This document shows, piece by piece, positions 23,485 to 35,400 of a stretch of DNA of 64,000 bases. A program made the translations under genes and the position numbers. Origin of the DNA: Podospora pseudoanserina (lineage: Eukaryota > Ascomycota > Sordariomycetes > Sordariales > Podosporaceae); NCBI RefSeq assembly GCF_035222485.1, contig NC_085923.1:2294001-2358000 (forward strand), read 5' to 3'. Under the pieces are notes generated by a model that saw only the letters and a list, made by a program, of their open reading frames with translations, was not told the origin of the DNA and made no database searches. Positions within the stretch are counted from its first letter, which is position 1. Each line of letters opens with the position of its first letter.

Positions 23485-23952
23485 GAAGGGATAGAACAGA
23501 AGAAGGCTTGTTTTGATACCCAATGATGAGTGACTTGTGGGTGTTGATTGGACGGTTGTACATTGTGGACAGGCAATTCATCATTTCTTGGATCATACTG
23601 CCCTGGACCGGGACATATAGGCCATCTATAACTTGGTCGTATGTCCCTTTTCCCGATCGTCTAGCATGATCCAAGGGTTAGGGTTAACATCTGATGTCAG
23701 AGCAGCCACAAACGACCCGTGGTGCAAGGTGACCCCTGTCACTGCTACCCTGCATGGAGCTACTGACAACCACTGACGCGATACCCGCATTCCTGCCCGC
23801 TGCTATCGATAGCTCCCTCCCCTCTCTGTCTCTCTCCCACCACCACCCCTCGAACAAGCATCCAACGAAAACAACATACGATGCGCCGACGACGATAACA
23901 CCACTGCAATACACATGCCTGGTTCTGTCCCTCTCGAGTCTTCACATCGGCC
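23485..23952. other. Intergenic region TRM8-MDM1 with telomere-like motif
   Basis: 468 nt without a gene. GGGTTAGGGTTAA at 23675-23687 contains two telomere-type repeats. The 120 nt before MDM1 are CA-rich leader. Confidence 0.5.
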
Positions 23953-26900
23953 ATGGCAGCCCTTTACTACGGCATCGGCAAGAAGAAACAGCTAGCCCTC
24001 GCCGCCACAGCGAGCTTCGTCGCCTGGGGGTACGCAGTCGACCTCCTCCCTGCCTTGCGATGGGCCGGGTACGCCTTCATCGCTGGCGTCACACTATCAC
24101 TCGCGGCACTGCTGGCCCTGACGGTGCTGACATCCCGGAGCGGGTACCAGTTGCGAAAACTGCGGAGTATCACCAGCCGACCGAATGGCGCTTTATTCAC
24201 TGGACGAGAGAACTGGAGGAGGGAAGTTGCGGCTCTGAGACAACGACAGGGCTATGAGAAAACCTCGCTTTGCCCTGACAGTCCCAAGGTGGCGGCGGCG
24301 GTGGATGAGGTGCTGGGGTTTGTGATTAGGGATTTCATCCGGGTTTGGTACGGGGGTATCAGTTCGAACCCGGTGTTTGAGAATGAGGTTGACAGGGTGA
24401 TCAGGGGGGCGCTGCTGAGGGTTAGGGATTGTTTGGCAGAGGTTGATTTGGCGGGGGTGGTGACGATGAGGTTGGTGCCGATTTTGACGGCGCATTTGAG
24501 GGACTTTGGGGAGGCGGAGAAGTCGGTGAGGGGGAGGAAGCTGAACAGGAGTGTGACGGAGACGGAGGAGTTGGATTTGGCGATTGCGAGTAAGTACCGG
24601 GAGGGGAGGCTACATCCGGCGGTGGGGTTGGGGTTTAGTGATGTCAAGACGGCGCAGCAGGATTATTTGAGGGGGTTGATGGGACGGGTTTTGCCAAAGG
24701 TGCTGGGGAGGGAGGTGTTGGGGTCGAGGGCGGTGGGGATTGTGGTTAGGGAGATTGTGGCTTGTGCGGTGTTGGGGCCGGTGATGGGGTTGTTGGCGGA
24801 GCCGGATACGTGGAATCAGTTGATGGAGGGGTATGGGAGGAGTATGCTGCAGGATAGGTCGACTGTGAGGAAGCTGAGGGCGGCGTTGGATCAGCATGCT
24901 TCTCCTGCGCCGAAGACGGGGGGGAAGCAGGTGATTGCGTTTCCGAGGCTGGGGGTGGGGGATAGCGAGAGACGGTTTGAGAAGTTTGTGAGGGCGATCA
25001 GGAAGGTGAATAACCTTTCGGATGCGAGGAGGTTTAGGAGCGAGGTTGCTAGTCAGTTGAAGAGGGATTCACAACAGGAGGGGGTGGATCAGGTTTATAT
25101 GAGACGGCTGGAAATGGGGAAGAGGTTGTTGGATCAGAAGGTGCAGCATTTGGCTACTCCTGGGGATAGGAGGGGGTTCCAGCCGCAGCAGGGGGGGAGC
25201 AATGTCGTGCCTAGTGATTCCAAGCTGGAGAAGGCTTCTCTGACGGATTTGTTGAGGGACCCATCGGGGTTGTCTTATTTCATGGAGTATATGGATAGGC
25301 AGCGGTTGATGCCGCTGGTCCAGTTCTGGCTCGTGGTGGATGGGTTTCGGAATCCGCTCGAGGATGATGGGCTTGAGGGGGAACAGCTGCCGCTGCAGCT
25401 ACCGCCATGGACAGAGTCGGATCGCCTTGATCTTGCACAGATTGATGCTGCCTACCTCAGCCGGCCTGAGCTCAAGGTCCCCGACTCTAGCAAGAGGATC
25501 ATTTCCGACTTCCTCAAGGCTGGGAAGCGGGCCACGCCGGAGCAATACTACCGCGCTCGTCGTGAGATTCTACGGGCTCAGAGCGCGGTTCTGGAAGAGA
25601 TGCGCGTCAAACACTTTCAAAACTTCCGCAAGTCCGAGATCTTTTACAAGGCCCTCGCTGCAGAGGAGGCCTCAAGACGCACTACCGCCTCTGTTCCCAC
25701 CACAGCACTTCCCCGAGCGGCCTCATATGCCGCCCCATCATCATCATCATCATCAAAACCACACCCCGTGTCTCGCCTAGCCCCTAGGCTACAAACCAAC
25801 AATAACCCCCAAAACAACAACCGACGAGCGGGCTCGGCAACCGATCTCCGGGCCATTTCCTTCAACTCTAACGGAGGGAGCGACCTCGGCCCTTTGATGA
25901 GCTCGGTCCCTGACCTCCGCGACATCCGCCGGTCAGGTTCATTGGACGAGGGTCGGGGGTCTTATTCACCCAACCCCTTATTTGACGACGAAGTAGGAGG
26001 AACAGGGGATAACGACCCCATGGCGGACTCGATCGCGAGCCTGGACCAAGACAGCGGCAGTAACAACAATGTGCCAGACACAAAAGTCGTGCAAGCGATG
26101 GAGAGGGCGCTGAATAATATTCTTGAGGACAGCCAGCAGACACCACTAAAGGTGGAGGACCTACACGGCGGTTTATTTGGGGACGAAGACGCCGACAACG
26201 GCAACATGGACGGGGGTTTATTCGGGACAACTTCTACCACCGCAGCAGGGAAACAGCGGGCTCCGTCAGACGATAGGTCTGCCGCTAACAAGCGTGGGAG
26301 TATGGACTTGGCTACCCGATCATCACGTGGGTCGTTGGACACGACAACTACTACTACTGCTGCTACTATTACTCCTACTACTATTACTACAAACAACAAC
26401 AACAACAACAACAAGATGGAGAAACCGTCACTCGCATCGTTGGGTCTGGTGTCGGCAGCGTCAAGGATAGGGGTGTTTGTGGATGACGACTTGTTTGGTG
26501 ACGAGAACAGGTTCTTGTCGGACGAGCCCTCGGACGTTGACGAAGCTAAAGACTCGGAGGATGACGTTGCTGCTGTTCACCTGGCCGCTCCGGGGGATTT
26601 GGGCCTGGCGGAGGCGATCACCAGTCTGACGAATGAGATTGACAAGCTGGTCACGCAGGAGGCGGTGGTGGATTCGTTGCTGAGGAAGGCGGAGTTGACG
26701 AATAATACGGCGGAGCTGAGGATCTTGAGAAAGAGCAAGGCGTCGCTGCAGAGGGAGCTGAGACGAAAAGAGCTGCAGAGGAGGCAGTATGTGATTCAGG
26801 AGAGCGATAATAGCTTGTATGGGAGGTCGACGGTGAGGATCCTGAGGGAGATTGAGGTGGGGAGGGACGAGGAGGGGAAGGAGTTTGCGGTTTATGCGGT

Positions 26901-28013
26901 GGAGGTGTCGAGGAACGCGGGGGAGAAGATGCCGGCGGCGAGGTGGGTGGTGAAGAGGAGGTATAGCGAGTTTTTGGAGCTGCATCAGAAGCTGAGGGGG
27001 GGGTACCCGAGCGTGAGGGGGTTGGAGTTTCCGAGGCGGAGGATGGTGATGAAGCTGGAGCAGGGGTTTTTGCAGAAGAGGAGGGCGGGGTTGGAGAGGT
27101 ATCTGAGCGAGTTGTTGTTGCTGCCGGATGTTTGCAGGAGCAGGGACTTGAGGGCGTTTCTGAGCCAGAGGGTGATTGATGGGGGGAGTAATGGGGAGGG
27201 GAGCAGGAAGGATATGATCAGTAGGTTGTATGACAGTGTGGCGGATGGGATGGAGGATATTTTGGGGAGTATTCCGGTTCTGGACCAGCTCAGTCTTGCG
27301 GGACAGAACCTCATTGCTGCTGCTACGAGTCAACTGTCACAGCTGCCTCTGAACGACGAGACGGTTTCGGGCACAGGGGTGGTGCTCAATGCTGCAGAAG
27401 CGGAGGCGGAACTGAACGCTTTTGAGAATGGCACTGGGGCAGGGAAGGAACTGGAACCGTTCGTCAAGCCCATCTGCGACATCTTTTTGGAGGTGTTTGA
27501 GTTGAACAAGGGGAACAACTGGCTGAGGGGGAGAGCGGTGGTGGTGGTGCTGCATCAGTTGCTGGGCGGCACGATTGAGAGGAAGCTGAGGGACAATGTC
27601 AAGATGCTGGTGGGGGAGGAGCAGATACTGCGGTATGTGGATATGGTCAAGGGGGTGATGTGGCCTGGAGGGGAGATGGTGAGGGACAAGGTTCCGAGGA
27701 CGAAGCAGGAGAAGTTGAAGACGAGGACGGAGGCGAGCTTGATGCTGGCGACGCTGGTGCCGGATTTGGCGGGGAGTGTGGTGGGCAGATTGAATGCGCA
27801 GGCGGCAAGCAGGAGGGTTTTTGCTACGTTGAATAATGGGAGGTTGAAGTAAGTTTCTTTTTCTAGTGTTTTTGGGTGGAAGGCTGCAGCCCATGCATGG
27901 ACGAGGCTGAGGAATGAGTACCCTATGCTAACATGCATTCTGCTTCTTGTAGCGCGCATCTGGCATTTACCTTTCTGGACGAGATCATCGACATCCTTTT
28001 CGAAGGAGCCTAG
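23953..28013 (+). CDS. MDM1: PXA-RGS-PX sorting nexin, ER-vacuole/lipid-droplet tether type
   Basis: Exons 23953-27848 and 27953-28013 encode 1318 residues. The 104-nt intron (GTAAGT, TGCTAAC, TTGTAG) replaces an immediate stop by RLNAHLAFTFLDEIIDILFEGA, a fitting end of a Nexin_C domain. Hydrophobic segments at about 10-60 anchor the N-terminus in the ER. A PXA domain follows (about 100-300), then an RGS-like domain from about 424 (SLTDLLRDPSGLSYFMEYMD, VQFWLVVDGF). The 580-830 stretch is disordered with His/Ser/Asn/Thr runs. A PX domain covers about 960-1075, with RRYSEFLELHQKL and the lipid-pocket RRR. The C-terminal nexin domain ends the protein. Yeast Mdm1 tethers the ER to the vacuole and marks sites of lipid-droplet formation; the same role is inferred. 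Codon style alternates in blocks between C/A-ending and G-ending. Confidence 0.92.
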
Positions 28014-29259
28014 GACTTGAAAACATGGTTTATGTCCTGCATATGATTTATTACACAGTAGTAATGGACTGGTCAGGTCAGGAGAGGTCATGCGGCATTG
28101 GGAATTTCTGGCTTAGTTGCATAGCCAATGGCGTTTTACTATTTTGGCGGCTATGATGTTGTCGATTGCTTCATAGTAGAGGGTAGATATCTATCTCCAT
28201 AACACACGCCACGGGCAACGCGGCAGACAGAACTGTACAAAGACTTTATCAGACAAAATTCAGGTAAGACGCAGATCTGAGACTCGAGGCTGGGGAAACT
28301 GTGTCCTGAGTGAGATGCATACCAGCCAGTGTTTTTTGTACCGTGTGAGAAGTGATACAGCCGAGTGTTGATCGTGCCACAAAGGCTGCTTCTCTAGAAA
28401 CTGTTGTACGGACCAGATTATGCCGTGGCACCCTTCAATAACAAAAACAGCACCTTATGGGCAAAAAGGCAGAAAGAAGTGAAAGGAGTCTTCTGTATCG
28501 CTTGGACCATCCATCCAGACGGGAGCTTTGTGTCAGGGATCTTTCGCGGCGAGCCTCCCGTTGGGTGAGCGAAGGACTTGGCGCAGGCTCTGGAGGGATT
28601 CGGCCATGTGATTGGCTCCCACACAGTGTGTCGAGTGGTGTGCGTTTGGAAGTTTGGGGGGGGGGCATGTGAGGTCTTGCGTAGCCCCCCCAGAAACCCC
28701 CCGTCATTCTCAAGCGATTCATGCTCGTGCTCGAGCCAATTTTTCTTCTTTTCCACTTCGCTCCATCTCCGCCCTCCATCCACCCATCTCCTCTCCATCA
28801 GCTGGAGCTTTTCTCCATCTCTTTTTCCCCAGGCCTGTCATCGCCACTCTCTCCCCTCCACATTTGCGCATCATCGTTCACCACCCCTCCAATCCATCGT
28901 GCCCGTACTTACCTTTTCATCGCGTCTCTCCCCACGCGCGCCTCGTTTTTTTGTTTGTAGTCTGCCCGCATCGCCCGCCCACCCAGTCACCCCGAAAGCT
29001 ACCAGGTGCTGGGAGGAATTGGTCCTGGGCGCATTTATTTACACTTCAGCCAGCCAGAAGGACACCACCGGGCATCAGGCCAAGTCAACCCCACCCGCTG
29101 GACGGAGCCTTCCCTTTGACACACAGGCACAAGACCTCCGTTTCACTCCACGCTCCGAGAGCTTCCTCCCTCCTCTTGCTCGTTCATCTCAACTCACTCT
29201 TTCTCTCTCCGTCTGAATAGCTTTCACCTTGGCACGCGACCGGTCGTTCATCAGCGACA
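28014..29259. other. Intergenic region upstream of the SR-protein gene
   Basis: 1.25 kb with no recognised gene. From about 28690 to 29250 the plus strand is very rich in pyrimidine (TCTCCATCTCTTTTTCCCC, CTTTCTCTCTCCGTC), a typical strong fungal promoter and leader. The overlapping ORFs there reflect this skew. Confidence 0.5.
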
Positions 29260-31007
29260 ATGACTGAGGTATCGGCTACTCGTCTTTACCTGGGCAATCT
29301 GCCTCGGAATGGTAAGTTTGCTTTCGCGTCGCGCTCCTCCTCGACAAACTCGAGCGGCGCAGCGAGCTGCTCGCGAGGTGGCCACCTGGGCGTGCTTTGC
29401 TGACACTTTTGCCCATGACAGCTACCAAAGCCGATATCGAAGCTCACTTCTCCACCCATGGCACCGGTGACATTGCTGAGATCAAGCTCATGAACGGCTT
29501 CGGCTTCATCGAGTACAAGGATCCCATGGATGCACGCGATGTTGTTCCAGGTAAGCTACCCACACCCTCGCCCAAGGTTATTGACATAGTCGTAAACATC
29601 ATGCTGACGTCTTGCGCGTGCTTCTAGCATTCCGTATGTTCACCATCACCCCCACTGACCCTCGTACTGCTGTGGCTAACGACGATAATGTGCAAGATGG
29701 TTCGACCTTCCTTGGCGAGCGCTTGACTGTCCAGTTCGCCCGTGGTAACCGACACCGCGAAAACAATGGCGGCGGCGGCGGCGGCGGATTCAACAACGAC
29801 CGCAGCAGTGCCCCCCGGCCGCGCCGCACACCGCACCGCTTGCAGATTTCGGGACTTCCCCCAGACACCAGCTGGCAGGTCTGTTACCTCTCTCCTGCTC
29901 CCCCTTTGGACACATTTGGACCGGGCCGAAAATTCTGGCCATGAAGGACTCCTCTGCCCCTCAGTTTACCGGTTTGGTCAGCATTGGACTCGAAGTGCAT
30001 TTTCTGCCCCTCCTCCCCCGCTTGGTCCTTCCCCCTGGCATGGTTCCGTCTCCTGGATGGTGATGTTCCCATTCGGCCAGCCCCCCGTCCTTGCATAATA
30101 AGGATATGCACTCACTGCCCGAGCACTCTTGTTTTTGTTTGCAATGTCTGTTTTGCGGTTGGGGATGGCATAGAGCTCCAAAGCTACGATCAAACCGGGG
30201 CTGGCGGCACCGGGCTTTCTGGACTTCGTCTTTCCGCGTCGAACCTGACAAATCCCGGCATGCACCTACCTGGACTTCCACTTACATGGGACTGGCTCTA
30301 TAGGATCTCAAAGACTTTGCTCGCACACCCGGCCTTGATGTCGTCTACAGTGAAACGGGGCGCAACGGCAGTAGCGAAGGGTATGTCATTCCGATGCGCC
30401 GCACACATCACGCAAAATGCAAGTGACTAACGCGACGTGCAGATTTGTCGAGTTCGAGACGGCTGCCGACCTCCGCACAGCTGTTGAGAAGCTGAACGAG
30501 CGCGACTTCAAAGGTGTTCGCGTCACTTGCACTGCCAACGTATGTAGCCTTGCCGCTGGCCGAGTTTGCGCTGGTTGCTAACAAACACAGACTCAGGCTG
30601 ACATTCCCCGTGGAGACCGCGGGCGATCCATGTCACCTCGTCGCGGGCCGGGCCGCATGAATGACTACGACCGCCGGGGTCCGCCTCGCGCATACAGTCC
30701 CCACCGCAACGGGGACTACAGGCCTGATTACCGCGACCGGTCCCCTGTTCCTCGGCGCGATTACTACGAGGACCGTGCCAGGCCCTACCGCTCCCCTCCC
30801 CGCCGTGGACCCCCAATGGATGACTACCCGCCGGCGCGCCGCTACGATGACCCCTATCGTGGACCGCCCCGGGACTACCCTCCTCCTGACCCGTACATGA
30901 ATGGCGGCGGACGGCCCTATGATCGTCCTCCTCCTCCTCGGGACTTTGCTCCGCGGGACCCCTATGTCCGGGAGCCCTACCCTCGGGAGTATGATCGGCG
31001 TTATTAG
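29260..31007 (+). CDS. SR-type splicing factor with two RRMs (Srp2-like)
   Basis: Seven exons are inferred: 29260-29311, 29422-29550, 29628-29633, 29697-29878, 30304-30380, 30443-30539 and 30591-31007, giving 319 residues in frame. RRM1 (about 7-75) reads TRLYLGNLPRNATKADIEAHF, with RNP1-like NGFGFIEYKD, then VVPAFHGSTFLGERLTVQFAR. A Gly/Asn spacer leads to RRM2 (about 100-180), from HRLQISGLPPDTSWQ to EGFVEFETAADLRTAVEKLN and GVRVTCTAN. The tail is rich in Arg, Pro, Tyr and Asp (RSMSPRRGPGR, DYRDRSP) and ends PREYDRRY. Proteins of this build (S. pombe Srp2, animal SRSF4-6) bind exonic enhancers in pre-mRNA in the nucleus. Exon 3 is only 6 nt, intron 4 is 425 nt, and an alternative last intron at 30989 would give a 378-residue form; each is treated as a finding. 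Confidence 0.88.
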
Positions 31008-32135
31008 GCGACGCCGTCACACCAACTTCCATGGACCCTACATCACCTCGCGATAGGTCTAAACAGCTCGATGTAGGATCTTCCCAGCATGGATATAGGT
31101 CCCCTGAACCCTCAATATAGCCCACCTCGGGATAAGCCCAAGGCGCCTCTGAAGAAGCCTGTGTCGCCTGTCTCGTCTCGACATAGCCCTCGACGCAGTC
31201 CTCGGTCATCTGGATCTGAATCTTTGACAATCAGATCTGAGTTTCCAAAAGTCGGAACTCCTCCCGGTGATATCTCTCCTTGAAGTCTTCTTGAGCAATT
31301 GTATGGAGCATGTTGTTTTGGTCAGTGGTGTGCAGCCCTTTCGGCAAGCAGTCATGATTGGATTGGATGGTTTTGGCTTGGGTCAGAGGCGGCACAATTG
31401 GGCGAGTTTCGGCTCAGAAGCTCTCTGTTGTTATTCGGAAGGCGTTGCACGGTTGAGCTCTGGATCAGTTTGTTATTGTGGGAGTCTTTCTCTTGGTCGG
31501 TCTTTGAAAAGTATTATCGGCGATGGCTTCTCTCGTGGTCACACACTGTTCGTGTTACCCTCGACTTTCCTTGGCCTGGATCGGGACCGGCTGGACGACG
31601 GTGGAGTTATCGGAAACGCAACGCGGCAACGTGTGGTAATGATAGTTTTGATGGGATTCGTCCTGGTCTTTCATGTACGCTTAGGCGATGGGTTTCGGTA
31701 GTTTTCAATTGATTTTGTAGTTTTCACTTTTGCGCTGTGATAGTAGTGACAGTAGTGATCGTCAGTGATTCGATATCATGTATATCTATATATATGTTCT
31801 GTAGTCGATGAGACCATCATCAGCCGTGCAGTGCATATCAAGTGAGGACCCTGGTGGCCAGCTGACAGGGGGTTAATTAAGCTTTGCGGGGAACAGGCTT
31901 GGACCGCATGCACTTTAGTGGGTCAACTGTGTAATCTTATCTTATCGGCCAGGCGCGATAAGAGAAATTCAGAGGACTGACAGCTCCAAAATTTTCGGGG
32001 CCCCTCTGGTTGGCGAATGCCTGCGCGCTGCTGCTGGAACACTTCCCTCCCTCCCCCCCCCCCAAAAAAAACGTTCTTTGCCGTGCATCGCAAACCAGTC
32101 CCATCCATCAACACCAACTCTCTCACAACGCAACC
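31008..32135. other. 3' region of SR gene and DBP9 promoter
   Basis: 31088-31283 may be an alternative last exon of the SR gene. The rest shows no gene. The DBP9 leader begins near 32040 with a C9A8 run (CCCCCCCCCAAAAAAAA) and CA-rich sequence. Confidence 0.5.
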
Positions 32136-34173
32136 ATGAAGCGCAAACTCAACCAAGACGACGAGCCACCAGCGGCCGATGCGGCCGCCGTTGCCGAACC
32201 AGAAAAGAAAAAGGAAAAAAAGGAAAAGAAAGAGAAGAAGGCGGTCGAGAAAGAAAAAGAGCTGAGCTTTTCCGAGCTGGGACTAGATCCCAGATTGGTC
32301 CAGGCGGTTGCGAAGCTCGGGTTTGAGAAGCCGACCTTGGTGCAGAGGAGAGCGATCCCGCTTGCGCTCAAGGGGGAGGATGTTCTCTGCAAGGCCAAGA
32401 CGGGGAGTGGGAAGACGGCGGCGTATGTGCTGCCTGTGTTGCAGGGGATTTTGGGGAGGAAGAAGGTACGTTTTCTCGGGGGAAAGGGGAGGAGGGATTG
32501 GAAGGGAATGCTAATCTTGGGGGTTGGGGGATGATAGACCGATAACACACCCACCACGGCGGGCCTGATCCTCGTACCGACGCGCGAACTCGCCGACCAA
32601 GTCCACAAGGCGATCGAGGAGTTTTCGGCCTTTTGCGCAAAGGATGTGACGGCGGCGAAGTTGACGGAGAATGTTTCTGATGCTGTTCAGAGGAGCTTGT
32701 TGGCCAACGTGCCGGATGTGGTTGTTTCCACGCCTGCCCGGGCGTGGAAGAGTGTCGACTCGGGCGCGCTTTCGGTCGCGAATCTTCAGTACCTTGTGCT
32801 TGACGAGGCGGATCTTGTCTTGTCTTATGGGTATGATGAGGACATGGAGAATCTGGCGAGGTCGATGCCGAAGGGGGTGCAGACTACCATGATGTCTGCG
32901 ACGCTTTTGTCGGCGGAGCTGGACACGTTGAAGGGGATTTTCTGCAGGAACCCGACGCTGCTGGATTTGAAGGAGGAGTTTGGGGAGGAGGATGAGAAGT
33001 TGACGCAGTATTATGTCAGGACCGGGGAGGATGACAAGTGGCTGATTAGCTACTTGATCTTTAAGCTGCAGCTGATCAAGGGACCTTGCTTGATTTTTGT
33101 GGCGGATATTGACAGGAGTTATCGGCTGAAGCTGTTTTTTGAGCAGTTTTCTATCAGGAGCTGTATCCTCAACTCGGAGCTGCCGGTCAACACGAGGATC
33201 AAGGTGATTGAGGAGTTTAACAAGGGAATTTATGATATTATTATTGCTAGCGATGAGAGGAGTGAGGTTTTTGGGGATGAGAAGGAGGAGGAGACGAAGG
33301 AAGAGGGGGAAGGGGAGGAGAAGAAGGGAAAGAAGAAGGGGGGGAGGAAGGGGAAGAGGGATGAGGAGTATGGTGTTTCGAGAGGCATCGACTTCAAAAA
33401 TGTGGCTGCAGTTGTCAACTTTGACCTGCCCACGTCTGCGTCATCATATACCCACAGGATTGGGAGGACGGCGAGAGCGGGGAGGACGGGGATTGCGATG
33501 TCGTTCGTGGTGCCGAAGGAGCTGTTTGGGAAGCACAAGCCGACGTCGATAAAGAGCTGTGAGAAGGATGAGAAAGTGTTGGCCAAGATTGTGAGGGCGC
33601 AGGGGAAGATGAATCGGAAGTTGGAGCCGTATAATTTCAGCAAGGAGCAGATGGAGGCGTTTAGGTATCGGATGAACGATGGTGTGTTTGCCCTCTTTCT
33701 GCTCTAACTAAAGTCATCACACTGACATTATCTAGCCCTCCGCGCGGTAACAAAGGTGGCGATCAGAGAAGCGAGGACGAGGGAACTGAGGCAGGAGCTG
33801 TTGAGGAGTGAGACTTTGAAGAGGTATGTATTGCCCCTTTGCTCCCCCAATCAGTAGCAATTGCTAATTTTCTGTTGATAGATACTTTGAGGAAAACCCC
33901 GCCGAGCTCTCCCACCTCCGTCACGACGGCGAGCTGGGCCACAAGGCAAGACAGCAGGCCCATCTGAAGCACGTCCCTGATTATCTTTTGCCCAAGGAGG
34001 CAAAGAAAGAGATCACGAAGGGGTCGGTCGGGTTTGTGCCGTTTAAGAAGGTGGACAAGGACAAGAAGCACAGGGGCAAGTTTGGGGCGAAGGGGAAGGG
34101 GAGGTCGTTCAAGGTTGGTGGGGGGAGGAAGGGGGATCCGTTGAAGACGTTCAAGGTCAGGAGGAAAAAGTGA
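32136..34173 (+). CDS. DBP9: ATP-dependent DEAD-box RNA helicase, 60S ribosome assembly
   Basis: Exons 32136-32465, 32538-33681, 33736-33823 and 33882-34173 give 617 residues (yeast Dbp9: 594). All junctions have GT..AG ends and keep frame. After a Lys/Glu-rich start come [19 protein letters not shown], the Q motif with [11 protein letters not shown], Walker A AKTGSGKT (87-94), PTREL (124-128), [11 protein letters not shown] in MMSATLL, and the C-terminal helicase motif [15 protein letters not shown] Lys/Glu-rich insert ([25 protein letters not shown]-like) before RGIDF is typical of Dbp9 and its animal relative DDX56 and separates it from other DEAD-box proteins. The tail is basic ([27 protein letters not shown]), fitting nucleolar RNA binding. 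Confidence 0.94.
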
Positions 34174-35059
34174 TGAACACGAGGACACGAGCGAGTGGGT
34201 GAGGCTGAGGGCTATGTGGTTAAAAAAGAGATGAGTTTATACCATGTGGCATTTTGTTGGGTTCTGTGTATAATGGGAATTTCTCTTGTTTTCTGACAGG
34301 ATCAAGACAGATTTTGTGACAGGTTTCATTCGGCTTTGAGGGGTATGGTAAGTTTGGCACAGAAGTCCGAGGGGGCATATAAGACGTCTGTTCTTTGAAT
34401 CATTTCTTTTTGCTTGGACTTGAACTTGATACTCTTTCATCTCATGGATGGATCGGATCAAACCATCAATCACAATCTCATCTGAGTTGACTCGGGACCA
34501 GAACAAACACATCAAACCAAATCAGAAAGTTCGCTCTCACCACTCAACACAATGCCACCATCATCAAACCAAGAATACCATGACCCCCCTCAACGAGCCT
34601 ACCAATCCCACTACCCCCCACTCCTCAATCCACCACCACCACCACCACCACCATCATTTCCATGGTCACCCGACCCAAACCAACCACCAGCCTTCCATTG
34701 ATCAACACCTCCAGACGGGGGATGTCCCAACAACAAGGCCAACCTCGGAACACGTGAAGACGGCTTCAGTTCATTTCACAGGAGCTAACAGGTCTCATTG
34801 ATTGCCTTTTATCACGACCCCGTCATGCAGTTTCTGCAAACCGTTATCCGTGTTGAGAGTCACGGTAAGGGCGGAGATGGCTTGGCCATTAATGCAAGTC
34901 GAGACAGGCTGAGAGGTAGGCTGAGTGGCGGGTGTACTGGGCATTGAATTGGTACCGATGCTTGTGCCCTTGGAGTGCCACCGAGAGGAGGATGGGTAGG
35001 TAAATAGGTAGTGGGGGTGGGGGGGCGCTGGTAAGACATGTAAGGGGCTCTGTAAAGGT

Positions 35060-35400
35060 TCTCTCTTGATGAAAGCCCCTCTTCACCCTTTTGAAGATTT
35101 TCTCTCCCATTCTTCTCTCCGGCAACATTTCGCCAATCCAATCTCCATCAACTGTGGCCACACTTCCTTCAGCTTACAGTCATTCACATAGTCGGGTACA
35201 ATATCCCGCCCATACCGAGCATACCTTTACTATAATAATGTAGTAAAAGACCTTTAAAGAAAGTCAATAAGCCTTTGAATTTTCTTTAAAGGCCTATTAA
35301 CTATCGTTGAAAGTCTGGTAGTCATCCTTCAAGGTATGGTTCGCAATAAAATATGGGCCAACCGATTTCGTGTGTGTTGTCAATGATTTCGGTGCAGGGT
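35060..35400 (+). repeat. Dispersed repeat copy A, unclassified
   Basis: This stretch is clearly related, colinearly and on the same strand, to 61700-62012. The best block, around TCTCTCCCATTCTTCTCT and GCAACATTT (35098-35135), matches about 35 of 38 positions. Further shared blocks are CAGTCATT, TAGTCGG and ACAAT(A/G)TCCC, then ATCGTTGAA, GGTCAACC-like and GTGTGT..TCAA. The copies differ by many substitutions and by indels. No coding frame, terminal repeat or target duplication was identified, so the class is unknown. Confidence 0.65.
35251..35292. repeat. Perfect 12-bp inverted repeat (hairpin)
   Basis: CCTTTAAAGAAA at 35251-35262 is the exact reverse complement of TTTCTTTAAAGG at 35281-35292, with an 18-nt loop. 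A smaller TTTACTA/TAGTAAA pair lies just upstream (about 35226-35248). Both are inside repeat copy A in a segment with no obvious match in copy B. Confidence 0.8.

Noticed and set aside
24355-24385. tRNA B-box-like GTTCGAACCC
   Set aside because: It lies inside MDM1 coding sequence with no matching acceptor or anticodon stems.
26461-27333. Minus-strand ORF of 290 codons inside MDM1
   Set aside because: It lies opposite the PX and nexin domains; Gln/Pro/Leu/His-rich composition marks it as a shadow.
35060-35400. Repeat copy A as an LTR or other named transposon
   Set aside because: No terminal repeats, target duplication or coding remnant could be seen, so no class is assigned.
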